Positions 57,222-64,000 of a stretch of 64,000 bases of DNA are shown one piece after another. The position numbers were made by a program, and so were the translations under genes. The notes under the pieces were generated by a model. That model was not told the origin of the DNA. It searched no databases and worked only from the letters and a program-made list of their open reading frames with translations. This DNA comes from Candidatus Bathyarchaeota archaeon A05DMB-2 (lineage in GTDB: Archaea > Thermoproteota > Bathyarchaeia > Bathyarchaeales > Bathycorpusculaceae): NCBI GenBank assembly GCA_018475625.1, contig JAAKEZ010000001.1, forward strand, positions 186,001-250,000, given 5' to 3'. Each line of letters opens with the position of its first letter. The stretch's first letter is position 1.

Positions 57222-58010
57222 ATGTACACTTTGAAGGAAATCTTTGAGAAGCTTTTGAAAAGCGAGATAACGGTTGCTGAAGCTGAAAAGTCGGTGAAAC
57301 TGCTGGCGATAGATGAAGTTCAAAACATGACGAAAATTGACACTAACAGAGAATGTAGAAAGGGCATACCTGAAATCATTCTCGCTGAAGGTAAAACTAC
57401 CGCAGATCTTGTAAACATATCGCTTCGGATATTGTCAGAGAAAGGCAGGGTAATAATAAGCCGATGTGACGCAAAACAGCTGCGCGCCCTGAAGAAAGCT
57501 GCTCCGAAAGAGGCTGTTCTGCAAGTTTACGACAAAGCCAAGATGATTGTTATAAAAACGAAAACTTTTGTCATCAGATCTAATGGTGGAAAGATCGGGC
57601 TTTTAACTGCTGGAACATCCGATATTCCTGTGGCTGAAGAGGCAAAGGTACTTGCTGAAGAGATGGGCTGTACAGTTTTCGCTGCATATGATGTGGGTGT
57701 AGCGGGAATCCACAGGGTAATGCAGCCCCTGAAAGAATTTATAGAGAAAGATGTTGACGTTATCATAGTGGTTGCAGGCAGAGAAGGCGCATTATCCTCG
57801 GTTGTAGCTGGCATGGTTGATGTGCCCGTGATTGCAGTTCCAACTTCGAATAGTTACGGCTTCGGTGAGAAAGGAGTAAGCACGCTAATGGCAATGCTTC
57901 AGTCTTGCTCATTGGGCTCGGCTGTTGTTAACATTGATGGTGGAGTTGCAGCAGGTGCAATAGCTACTTTAATTGCCAACCGCGCAGCAAAATTCAGAAA
58001 CACGGCATAA
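57222..58010 (+). CDS. larB: Nicotinic acid adenine dinucleotide carboxylase/hydrolase LarB
   Basis: 262 residues. The N-terminal ~80 residues are helical and specific to LarB. The C-terminal domain is PurE-like, with LTAGTSDIPVAEEA near 127-140, VVAGREGALSSVVAGMVDVPVIAVPTSNSYG near 184-214 and NIDGGVAAGAIATLIANRAA near 237-256. It carboxylates NaAD and splits it, the first step to the nickel-pincer cofactor. It is divergent from larC with ~80 bp between starts and a TATA-like ATATATTGG in the spacer. Confidence 0.93.
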   Translation: MYTLKEIFEKLLKSEITVAEAEKSVKLLAIDEVQNMTKIDTNRECRKGIPEIILAEGKTTADLVNISLRILSEKGRVIISRCDAKQLRALKKAAPKEAVLQVYDKAKMIVIKTKTFVIRSNGGKIGLLTAGTSDIPVAEEAKVLAEEMGCTVFAAYDVGVAGIHRVMQPLKEFIEKDVDVIIVVAGREGALSSVVAGMVDVPVIAVPTSNSYGFGEKGVSTLMAMLQSCSLGSAVVNIDGGVAAGAIATLIANRAAKFRNTA

Positions 58011-58020
58011 CTCGACGTTT

Positions 58021-58263
58021 TTAACTTATGCTTTCCGATAAAAAAATTAATCGAGACCTCAACAAGTCAACAAGCTTTCCTGTATCTTCAATGTAGGCGA
58101 GTATGATATTCAAATCTTTTTCACTGGTTTTTCGTATTGCGAAATTGAATTTCGCGCTTGCGGTTATTAGTGCAAGCTCTTCTTTAATGTTCTCGAACAT
58201 CTTCGTTAGTTCTCTTTCTTTTAATTGTGCGCGTTCAAACCAAGCGTTATCCTTTTCTATCAT
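58021..58263 (-). CDS. Small helical protein under a candidate NikR operator
   Basis: 80 residues, all charged or amphipathic helix with no TM and no Cys. There is one His-free core, AWFERAQLKERELTKMFENIKEELALITASAKFN, followed by a Leu-rich second half. The start ATG lies 10 bp from a 32-bp palindrome that overlaps the TATA-like ATTATTAAAA of its promoter. The family is not recognised. Its position in the nickel locus suggests a regulated accessory protein; the function is unknown. Confidence 0.6.
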   Translation of the reverse strand: MIEKDNAWFERAQLKERELTKMFENIKEELALITASAKFNFAIRKTSEKDLNIILAYIEDTGKLVDLLRSRLIFLSESIS

Positions 58264-58272
58264 TCAATATCA

Positions 58273-58304
58273 CAGTAACACGATTTTTAATAATAGTATT
58301 ACTC
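58273..58304. promoter_or_regulatory. Candidate NikR operator, site 1
   Basis: CAGTAACAC-N14-GTATTACTC. The outer halves match GAGTAATAC in 7 of 9 positions. The central spacer (TTTTTAATAATA-rich) is the TATA region of the minus-strand gene starting at 58263. The 32-bp span and N14 spacing equal those of sites 2 and 3. Confidence 0.6.
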
Positions 58305-58446
58305 GACTTATTTAAGCTTTGCAACACACCTCTCACTAACACTATTTTCACCTTTTACTGCCGCTTGATATGCTTAAATCAGATCAACTGCAGCAGCATA
58401 ATACCAAAAAAGAAGAAAAGAAACTGAAATTAACTTCTAATCGCAA

Positions 58447-58746
58447 CTATGGTCGATTTCGCTTAAATATAATGTGTTTAGGGTCTTTGAGTAACAAAGC
58501 ACCCTCCCACACTGCAAGTCCAACGACGACCATAATGCCGCTGAGAACTGCTGCTTCAGTTGACACTTCAAAGAATTCTCCGCCACCTTCCATCAAGAAA
58601 GGCACTACGTGATCAACAAGCACCATTATTGTTGTTCCCCAGAATATTAGGCTGAGATACTTCAGTAGGTACTTGTCGTTCTCAGCTTGAGTATACCATA
58701 TTGCAGTAGCGATTGTCGCAGCGAATGCAAGCATTATCAACCACAT
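58447..58746 (-). CDS. Small membrane protein A of a divergent pair in the nickel locus
   Basis: 99 residues. There are TM helices at ~2-18, 28-47 and 66-87. The motif FWGTTIMVLVDHVVPF (residues 35-50) has W36, G37, D45 and H46, the same arrangement as in the divergent neighbour (W40, G41, E49, H50), so the two look homologous. The acidic-His pair inside a helix could bind a metal ion. GGAGG lies 7 bases upstream of the ATG. It is transcribed divergently from 58823 across candidate site 2. I do not recognise the family. A role in nickel transport or sensing is inference from location. Confidence 0.65.
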   Translation of the reverse strand: MWLIMLAFAATIATAIWYTQAENDKYLLKYLSLIFWGTTIMVLVDHVVPFLMEGGGEFFEVSTEAAVLSGIMVVVGLAVWEGALLLKDPKHIIFKRNRP

Positions 58747-58773
58747 ATGTTTGCCTCCGGCATGCTTATTAGT

Positions 58774-58805
58774 GAGTGTTACGATATTTAAATTTAGTGA
58801 TACTC
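58774..58805. promoter_or_regulatory. Candidate NikR operator, site 2 (shared by a divergent pair)
   Basis: GAGTGTTAC-N14-GTGATACTC, symmetrical in 7 of 9 positions, with a central TATTTAAATTTA that contains a TATA-like core usable on both strands. It lies between the ribosome binding sites of the divergent genes starting at 58746 and 58823. Confidence 0.65.
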
Positions 58806-58822
58806 GAAGGAGGTTAGACGAA

Positions 58823-59200
58823 ATGGCTTGTTTCCTGTTACCAATGGCTATAGGAATAGTGACGACAATTTTGCAACTAGCAACTAGACACAGTGGTTTA
58901 TCTGAAAAACTGAAACTGAACTGGTTAAATGCAATGTTGTGGGGCGGAGTTGCGTTGCTTGCTGCTGAACATGTCTTTCACGGCGAAATAACCGCTTTCC
59001 CACCGTACCTGACCGCTATGGCTTCACCTGCTGATACAGCTGTTATGCTGGCTGAGATCGCCAGTATTGGTGGGTCAATGAGTTTGGCTATAGCTGGCAC
59101 TTGGGTAGGAATGCTTGCAGTGTCCACACTGATGACAAAGAAACTCGCATTCAAAGATCAGTTAAGCCCACTCAGCAAACCACTAACAACAAGAACATAA
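58823..59200 (+). CDS. Small membrane protein B of a divergent pair in the nickel locus
   Basis: 125 residues from ATG 58823, with a very strong AAGGAGG nine bases upstream; the frame is open from 58751 but crosses the operator. There are TM helices at ~3-20, 36-52 and 74-104. LWGGVALLAAEHVFHGEI (39-56) carries W40, G41, E49, H50 and H53, matching the WG-x7-[DE]H motif of protein A. The C-terminal tail is polar and basic. The pair may form a heteromeric complex. The function is unknown; nickel regulation is inferred from site 2. Confidence 0.65.
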   Translation: MACFLLPMAIGIVTTILQLATRHSGLSEKLKLNWLNAMLWGGVALLAAEHVFHGEITAFPPYLTAMASPADTAVMLAEIASIGGSMSLAIAGTWVGMLAVSTLMTKKLAFKDQLSPLSKPLTTRT

Positions 59201-59264
59201 ACCGTCAAAAAATGAAGGACGATTCAAATCGCCCTTTTTTCGCCAATCTGGAAACCTTTAATAA

Positions 59265-59296
59265 TTGTAATACTCACAATCTAAAAAGTATTACTT
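59265..59296. promoter_or_regulatory. Candidate NikR operator, site 3
   Basis: TTGTAATAC-N14-GTATTACTT, the most symmetrical copy (7 core bases GTAATAC/GTATTAC perfect). It lies 11 bp before the ATG of the decayed cbiM gene, where a repressor of nickel uptake would be expected. Confidence 0.65.
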
Positions 59297-59306
59297 AGGC
59301 ATAAAC

Positions 59307-59695
59307 ATGCACAATCCAGACGGACTAATAAACCCACAAAACCCAGCAAACATCGCAACCGCCGCAACTATGTGGCTTATATCCATCCCATTCTTCGTCT
59401 GGTCTTGGAAAAAGCCAAAGGCACCTATTCCAGCTCCATAACCGCGTTGCTCGCAGTTCCAAGCGCCTTTGTATTTGTTGCACAAATCCTCAATTTCCCC
59501 ATTGCATTCGGCACAAGTGGGCACTTAGTTGGCGGCACTTTCCTACCCGTGCTTCTGGGACCTTACACAGCTATTCTCAGCATACCATCGTGCTGCTGAT
59601 GCAGGCGTTTTTCTTTCACTGAAGGCGGTATAGCCGCTTTCGGCATGAACGTCTTCAACACGGCGATAATCGGTGGACTAAGCTTCTTCCTGTAG
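59307..59695 (+). pseudogene. cbiM: Decayed CbiM/NikM nickel-cobalt transporter component
   Basis: The first frame starts MHNPDGLINPQ, the metal-binding N-terminus of CbiM/NikM (MHxPDG), and stops at 59441. Family sequence continues in a second frame (ALLAVPSAFVFVAQILNFP, GTSGHLVGGTFLPVLLGPY, up to ~59580), then a third (TIVLLMQAFFFH, 59584-59619) and back again (EGGIAAFGMNVFNTAIIGG, to a stop at 59693-59695). At least three frame changes, and the C-terminal helices are missing. The ATPase and CbiQ partners are not adjacent. It is probably a relic of an ECF nickel transporter whose promoter site persists. Confidence 0.8.
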
Positions 59696-59810
59696 CTACC
59701 TCTTTTTCTGATTTTGCTAAACACCCCTCCGCCTTATTTAAAGGCGGGAAAATGCCGTTTAGGATGCAATAGTATTTTTAGAAGTGGCGCAGTTTACTCT
59801 ATGAACTGTC

Positions 59811-60242
59811 ATGAGCGACTTGGACATAGCCAAAAACGAGCTTTACGAGGAAAACCTAACCTTAGCCATAGTGAAAAATGGCACGGTCCTTTTTGAAACG
59901 CGGTCTCACAGGATTTCAGGTTTTCTGGACGCCGTTGAAACTCTTGGCAGCACGCTTGCAGGCGCCGCGGTAGCTGACCGAGTGGTAGGAAAAGCCGTTG
60001 CCTTCTTATGCGTTTACGCTAAGATAAAAGCGGTTTACGCGGCGGTTCTCAGCAGAAGCGCGCATGCGGTTCTTAAAAATAACCGGATAAGTTGCGAGTG
60101 GAATGAGCTCGTGGAGAACGTTCTCGACGCGAACAAGACGGGCGTTTGTCCCTTTGAGAAGGCGGCAGCAGACATATCTGACGCTGAGGAAGCTTACCGC
60201 GCGTTTAAGCATCTGCGTGAGAACCTGAAGTCGTACAGGTGA
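59811..60242 (+). CDS. DUF1893 family protein
   Basis: 143 residues. LTLAIVKNGTVLFETRSHRISGFLDAVETLG near 16-46, a VADRVVGKAVAFLCVYAKIKAVYAAVLS block near 55-82 and KNNRISCEWNELVENVLDANKTGVCPFEKAAADISDAEEAY near 89-129 are characteristic of DUF1893. There are three Cys (C67, C95, C113), some perhaps metal-binding or redox. The function of the family is unsettled. No strong ribosome binding site; a TATA-like run lies ~30 bp upstream, so the mRNA may be leaderless. Confidence 0.83.
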   Translation: MSDLDIAKNELYEENLTLAIVKNGTVLFETRSHRISGFLDAVETLGSTLAGAAVADRVVGKAVAFLCVYAKIKAVYAAVLSRSAHAVLKNNRISCEWNELVENVLDANKTGVCPFEKAAADISDAEEAYRAFKHLRENLKSYR

Positions 60243-60311
60243 CTGCTCGCGAACGGTTTATATCAAGGCATGCGGATGAATTAAGATGTTAATTTAAGGA
60301 GAACAAACTAA

Positions 60312-60635
60312 ATGGGTAATGAACCTTTTCATGTGACTGACGCGAATTTTGATGAAACCATTAAAAACAATAAGTTGGTTCTGGTGGATTTCTGGGCGGG
60401 GTGGTGCGGGCCATGCAGAGCTTTAGCGCCTACAATCGAGGAGTTAGCCAAGGAGTACGCGGGCAGGGTTCTCGTTAGCAAACTTGACGTTGATGAGAAT
60501 CCTCAAACAGCCGAGCAGTTTCAGGTTTACAGCATCCCAACGCTAGTGCTAATCAAGGACTGTTGTGAAGTTGAGCGGCTTGTGGGACTCTGTCCGAAGA
60601 AGAACATCGACGCGTTGATACAGAAGCACTTATAG
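60312..60635 (+). CDS. trxA: Thioredoxin
   Basis: 107 residues, the classic length. VDFWAGWCGPCRALAPTIEELA with the WCGPC active site (31-35), DVDENPQTAEQFQVYSIPTLVLI with the cis-Pro of SIPT, and a C-terminal helix. AAGGAG precedes the ATG. Two unusual Cys (DCCEV) follow the cis-Pro strand and one more is near the end. It reduces disulphides and could serve MsrA at 45.9 kb. Confidence 0.93.
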   Translation: MGNEPFHVTDANFDETIKNNKLVLVDFWAGWCGPCRALAPTIEELAKEYAGRVLVSKLDVDENPQTAEQFQVYSIPTLVLIKDCCEVERLVGLCPKKNIDALIQKHL

Positions 60636-60646
60636 TGGCTTTTGCT

Positions 60647-61300
60647 TCATCCCTTCGTTTTCTCGAACATTTTTTCCAGCGTCCAGCGAATGCTCGACTT
60701 CAGTTCCTTCAAGCGCTCTTCATCCACGTTTCTGATGACTATTTCACGGATTAGGTCGCCTTCGCGGACGATGTTGTAAGCAAACATCTTGTCAGGTGTC
60801 AACTGCCCCATTCGGACGAGTTCGTTGTCTTTCTCCTGCATCTTCGCCAGAACCCTCTCCACCAAGAAGTGGCTGAAGGGCGGCGTGTTCACGTTGAAGT
60901 TCTTCCTCTCATCCGGTAGGACATGGATCGACTGTTTGTCAACGTAAATTATCGCCAGCGGCTCGTCATCCAAAGTTTTCAACGGTATGACACTCTCGGG
61001 TTCCGCGGCAAGCGGCGGCGCATGCTCTGCTTCTTTAGCCCCTGAAGGTTTCACGACAAGCTCTTCGGGCGCAGGCGCAGGGATTTCCGCTGGTGTTGGC
61101 AGCGCCTCCTCTTTGGGCGCGGGCGGTGGCGAAACCTGTTTGATGTCTCCACGTTTGAATCCCTTTTCCAGCAGAATAGAGTTCACCGCGTCTAGCATGG
61201 CTTGGAACTCTTTAGTTTCTGCATCCAATTTTTCCAGCCTCTCCTCAAGCCTCTTCTTGAACGCGACAAGAGCTTTCATCTTATCAGAATCTTGAGCCAT
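60647..61300 (-). CDS. Conserved hypothetical protein with coiled coil and Pro-rich linker
   Basis: 217 residues. The N-terminal coiled coil (~5-45) is followed by a Pro/Ala/Glu-rich linker (~55-105) and a C-terminal alpha/beta domain (~105-217) with LDDEPLAIIYVDKQSIHVLPDERKNF and REGDLIREIVIRNVDEERLKELKSSIRWTLEKMFE. The domain resembles archaeal conserved proteins found near replication or repair genes, but I cannot name it. It is encoded upstream-to-downstream with the DNA ligase gene on the same strand (66 bp away), so a shared transcript is possible. Confidence 0.6.
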   Translation of the reverse strand: MAQDSDKMKALVAFKKRLEERLEKLDAETKEFQAMLDAVNSILLEKGFKRGDIKQVSPPPAPKEEALPTPAEIPAPAPEELVVKPSGAKEAEHAPPLAAEPESVIPLKTLDDEPLAIIYVDKQSIHVLPDERKNFNVNTPPFSHFLVERVLAKMQEKDNELVRMGQLTPDKMFAYNIVREGDLIREIVIRNVDEERLKELKSSIRWTLEKMFEKTKG

Positions 61301-61365
61301 CTCTCCTCCTCATCCTCTATTTTGGCGCTTAGTGCTTATCAACCTTTGGAACTTGAGCAGCCCGC

Positions 61366-63132
61366 TTAGGCTTCGCTGATTTTCTTAAGCTGCCCGCGGT
61401 ACATCTCCACCACTTCCGCCGAGGTGGTTGCGTCCTCTGCCGCCTTGTCTTTCCTGTAATTTCCCGTGAATCGTGGAAAGCGAATCGCCAATCCGCTTCC
61501 TTTGCGTATGGAGTCCATGGCACACGTGTGAATCGGGCTCAGCGTGATTTCGGCACCAAGAATCTCCAGCACCACGGCGGGCTCAAACCAGACATCAGCC
61601 TCCAGCGTTGACTGCACACGCGAGTGTTTCCGAGGAATCTCGTGCTTTCCCAGCATCTCAGGCAAGCTTTCCAGGTCCTTGTCGGTGAAGCCAGTGCCGC
61701 ACTTGGTAACCGTTTCAAACGTGTCCGCCTCGGGGTTGTACGTGGCAAGAAGCAAGGCGCCGTATGTTCCCGCGCGTTTTCCCCTGCCGTGGAAAGCGCC
61801 CACCACCACGAGGTCCACGGTGTCCGTCATCTCGCTCTTGTAGTCGCGTTTGTACTTTATCCAGAGCCACCCGCGGGCACCAGCCTGATAGACCGAGTCT
61901 TTCCCCATAGCTTTGCACATTAAGCCTTCGCAGCCGTTCTCTATAGCTTCCTCGAAAAACGCCTCAAGCTGCTTTACGTTGCGTGCGATTATGTGCTTGG
62001 CGGGTCTAACGCGAATGCTTTCCTTGAGGGTGTTCTCCATCGCCTTGCGCCGCACTGGGTAAGGCTCAAGCGTTAAGTCTTTGCCGTCGATGTAGAGCGC
62101 GTCAAACATAAAAAGCGACACAGGGTACTCAACCATAGCTGCTTCGACACCGTACTTGCGTCTGCGGTGCATCAACTCTTGGAAGGGTAGCATCTCGTCG
62201 GTTTCAAGGTCCATAGCCACGCATTCCGCCTCAACGATGGCTTCTTCCGCTTTCACGTTGTCTCTTACGAGTTCAATCGCGTCCGGGTACTGGTCAGAAA
62301 TGTTCTCCAACCGCCTGGAGAACAGGACAACCTTGTCGCCTTTTTTGTGAGCTTGGATGCGCTCGCCATCGTACTTGTACTCGGCGATGCATTTCCCTCC
62401 GAGTTTCTCCAGGATCTCCTCAGGAGACCCCAACCGCTCCGCCAACATCGGTCTAATCGGTTCAAAAACCACCACCTGGAACTTCTTTATCCCCTCCAAG
62501 CCCCTTTCAACCACAACACTCGCGACTCTGCCAAGGTCAGAAGAGATGTTGTAAGCCCGCTCAATCAGTTCACGGTTTTCCTTGCCGCCGCCATACGCAA
62601 TCGCCAAAGCATCCAGCACCGTCATGTCCGCGATGCCTAACCGCAAGTTGCCAGTCACCGTGCGCATAATGTACTTAGCCTCTTTCGGCGACGCGTCCGA
62701 CAAAAGCCCAGCCAGAAGCGACATCTTGGAATCGACGGCGCCGGAACCCGTGGTCTTCGCCATCTTATCGAGAACTTCGTAAACGTGCTCTGCCGTGAGG
62801 GTTTTCTGGAAGAAAGTAACCTGCTTCTTCTTGGCGAGCAGTTTCTGGGCGGTTTCGCCGATGTCCCCGCTCTTCTTCAGGTCCTCCTCGATTTCGCTTT
62901 CCTTTCGCCCAGAAGCCCGAGCCAAAGCCTTGATGGCGAGCTTCTCAGCCACACCTGTCTCAAGCCCGACGAAGTCGGGGTAAATCTTGCCCTGAGTCAA
63001 ATAAACCACCTTGCCGATGATGTTCTTCGGCGTCTTTTTCAGCAGGTCAACGAGCAGGTCGGTCATTTCAAGCCGTTTCGTGGTGGCTTCGATTTTCTCG
63101 TACGCGTCAGCGATTACAGCATAATCCAACAA
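61366..63132 (-). CDS. lig: ATP-dependent DNA ligase (archaeal/eukaryotic type)
   Basis: 588 residues, the full archaeal length. The N-terminal DNA-binding domain covers 1-~215. Motif I EYKYDGERIQAH (251-262) has the catalytic K253. Motif III LFSRRLENIS is near 269-278, motif IIIa MFDALYIDG near 344-352, motif IV EGLMCKAMG near 399-407 and motif V WLWIKYKRDY near 418-427. The OB fold ends with AIRFPRFTGNYRKDKAAEDATT. It seals nicks in replication and repair. Confidence 0.95.
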   Translation of the reverse strand: MLDYAVIADAYEKIEATTKRLEMTDLLVDLLKKTPKNIIGKVVYLTQGKIYPDFVGLETGVAEKLAIKALARASGRKESEIEEDLKKSGDIGETAQKLLAKKKQVTFFQKTLTAEHVYEVLDKMAKTTGSGAVDSKMSLLAGLLSDASPKEAKYIMRTVTGNLRLGIADMTVLDALAIAYGGGKENRELIERAYNISSDLGRVASVVVERGLEGIKKFQVVVFEPIRPMLAERLGSPEEILEKLGGKCIAEYKYDGERIQAHKKGDKVVLFSRRLENISDQYPDAIELVRDNVKAEEAIVEAECVAMDLETDEMLPFQELMHRRRKYGVEAAMVEYPVSLFMFDALYIDGKDLTLEPYPVRRKAMENTLKESIRVRPAKHIIARNVKQLEAFFEEAIENGCEGLMCKAMGKDSVYQAGARGWLWIKYKRDYKSEMTDTVDLVVVGAFHGRGKRAGTYGALLLATYNPEADTFETVTKCGTGFTDKDLESLPEMLGKHEIPRKHSRVQSTLEADVWFEPAVVLEILGAEITLSPIHTCAMDSIRKGSGLAIRFPRFTGNYRKDKAAEDATTSAEVVEMYRGQLKKISEA

Positions 63133-63247
63133 GCATACCTCAAGGATTATACTGCCGAGACCCGCTATTAAGATTTCATTTTCCTAAAAAATGATATACC
63201 ACCGCCTCACATACAAGTAAACTCGACGCAAAAATGAGGTGCAAAGC

Positions 63248-63493
63248 ATGAGTATGGAGCTCATAGTCATAGTCAGCAACACTCTGGTCGTGTTCGCCAC
63301 TTTTCTGGCGACGCTTTATAGGATAAAGATAGAGCGTGACCAGATACGCGCAATAAAGCAGGATGTGAAAGCCAAAGAATGTTTAGAGGCTTTGCGCAAG
63401 TACGTAAAAGCGGAACGTAGCTCGCTGAGCAACATGAATAGGGAAGAACTGAAAAGCTTCTTGGAGTATCTGGAGAAACTCGGCGAATGCTAA
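63248..63493 (+). CDS. Small single-TM protein
   Basis: 81 residues from ATG 63248, chosen because GAGGTG lies just upstream; the frame could start at the GTG at 63239. One TM helix (~3-20) is followed by a charged cytoplasmic region predicted as two helices. No recognised family. Convergent neighbours: none; it precedes rps10 on the same strand by 127 bp. Confidence 0.55.
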   Translation: MSMELIVIVSNTLVVFATFLATLYRIKIERDQIRAIKQDVKAKECLEALRKYVKAERSSLSNMNREELKSFLEYLEKLGEC

Positions 63494-63550
63494 TCAACTT
63501 GTCGTTTCCTGCTGATGGGAGCAAAATAAACTCAAAACAGGCGTCGATAG

Positions 63551-63560
63551 GTTTTTATGT
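63551..63560 (+). promoter_or_regulatory. Putative TATA box of the rps10 gene
   Basis: GTTTTTATGT, ~61-70 bp upstream of the ATG of rps10, which would leave a leader of about 40 nt. No strong Shine-Dalgarno is visible immediately before the ATG. Confidence 0.35.
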
Positions 63561-63620
63561 ACGGCTTAAATGTCTAAGGTAGCACTTGAAAACGACAAGT
63601 AACGGATTGATGGGCTAAAA

Positions 63621-63929
63621 ATGGTAAGAAAAGCGCGAATCCGCTTGACAAGCACCGACTACCAGAAACTCGAAGAGGTATGCAACGAACTGAAAAGCAT
63701 CGCCCAGAAAACAGGAGTAAAATTCAACGGTCCCGTTCCACTGCCCACAAAACGGCTTAAAGTGCCAGTTTTGAAATCACCTTGCGGTGAAGGCACAGCC
63801 ACATGGGACAGGTGGGAGATGCGCATCCACAAGCGCCTCATCGAAATCGACTCCGAAGAACGCGTCATGCGGCGCATCATGCGCATCCGCGTGCCAGAAG
63901 AAGTCCACGTGACAATCGAGCTTATATAA
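63621..63929 (+). CDS. rps10: Small ribosomal subunit protein S10 (archaeal uS10)
   Basis: 102 residues. [72 protein letters not shown] is the uS10 core with the PLPTK.....SP.G.GT..WDR.EMR pattern and the archaeal [14 protein letters not shown] end. Part of the 30S head. In many archaea uS10 follows EF-1 alpha; here no EF-1 alpha is upstream. It gives a secure archaeal marker. Confidence 0.95.
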   Translation: MVRKARIRLTSTDYQKLEEVCNELKSIAQKTGVKFNGPVPLPTKRLKVPVLKSPCGEGTATWDRWEMRIHKRLIEIDSEERVMRRIMRIRVPEEVHVTIELI

Positions 63930-64000
63930 CTTTTAGAGGCAGAATCTCCAAGCGGTTTGGTAAACGCTACATTGTAGCAAAGAAATAGGCTATTGCGGTC
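63930..64000. other. Right edge, nothing assignable
   Basis: 71 bp after rps10. A short stretch translates to RISKRFGKRYIVAKK, but it has no start and ends at once, so I assign no gene. Confidence 0.3.

Noticed and set aside
63935-64000. tRNA-like 5' segment (CCAAGCGG...GGTAAACGC) at the right edge
   Set aside because: The D-arm and anticodon arm do not pair properly and the window ends before a T-arm could be checked.

Overview
The window is chromosomal DNA from an archaeon, most likely a Thermoproteota-side lineage such as Bathyarchaeia (the lineage is inference). The archaeal signs are a ribosomal protein S10 of archaeal type, a tRNA-Tyr interrupted by two bulge-helix-bulge introns, an archaeal ATP-dependent DNA ligase, TATA-like boxes about 25 bp upstream of short leaders, NikR, UPF0282 and TrmB-type regulators. 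Several genes are of bacterial type and were probably acquired: grpE-dnaK-dnaJ, ATP-dependent pfkA, class II fructose bisphosphatase glpX and msrA. I saw no CRISPR array, transposase or prophage.

Layout. 1-12.9 kb, all on the minus strand, is a surface-glycan region: a partial 905-codon membrane protein running off the left edge, a DUF362 protein, GT2 and GT4 glycosyltransferases, a dolichyl-phosphate-sugar synthase-like GT2, a GT-C-like membrane protein, a DUF3131 protein and a processive GT2. 13-15.3 kb holds an MBL-fold hydrolase and a set of very small proteins. 15.5-18.5 kb is an 842-residue exported PQQ/beta-propeller protein flanked by two copies of a ~107-bp hairpin element that covary in the stem. 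18.6-28.4 kb carries TrmB, RimI, malic enzyme, an RPA-like ssDNA-binding protein, two lipid-flippase-like proteins, a GT87-like enzyme and a pentameric ligand-gated ion channel homologue. 28.5-36.8 kb is the tRNA-Tyr, pfkA, a glycogen-synthase-like GT4, a Ca2+-type P-ATPase, and an acetate uptake/activation pair (satP-acs). 36.9-53.4 kb has the Hsp70 operon, a P1B metal ATPase, glpX, UPF0282, msrA plus a methyltransferase, a PP-loop sulfurtransferase, a GT2, a DEAD-box helicase and a frameshifted Kelch protein.

53.6-59.7 kb is the most interesting part, a nickel locus: nadA, nikR, larE-larC with divergent larB (nickel-pincer cofactor synthesis), an 80-residue protein, two divergent small membrane proteins that look like paralogues of each other, and a decayed cbiM nickel/cobalt transporter gene. 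Three palindromes of the form GTAAyAC-N14-GTrTTAC, 32 bp each with identical spacing, lie at the promoters of the 80-residue gene, the divergent membrane-protein pair and cbiM. A weaker one lies in front of nikR. I infer a NikR operator and a nickel regulon that includes undescribed membrane proteins. 59.8-64 kb ends with DUF1893, thioredoxin, a conserved hypothetical, DNA ligase, a small membrane protein and ribosomal protein S10.

Metabolically the genes suggest an anaerobe able to run glycolysis and gluconeogenesis (PfkA and GlpX), to use acetate (SatP, Acs), to interconvert malate and pyruvate, and to make a nickel-pincer cofactor for an enzyme (LarA-like) encoded elsewhere.
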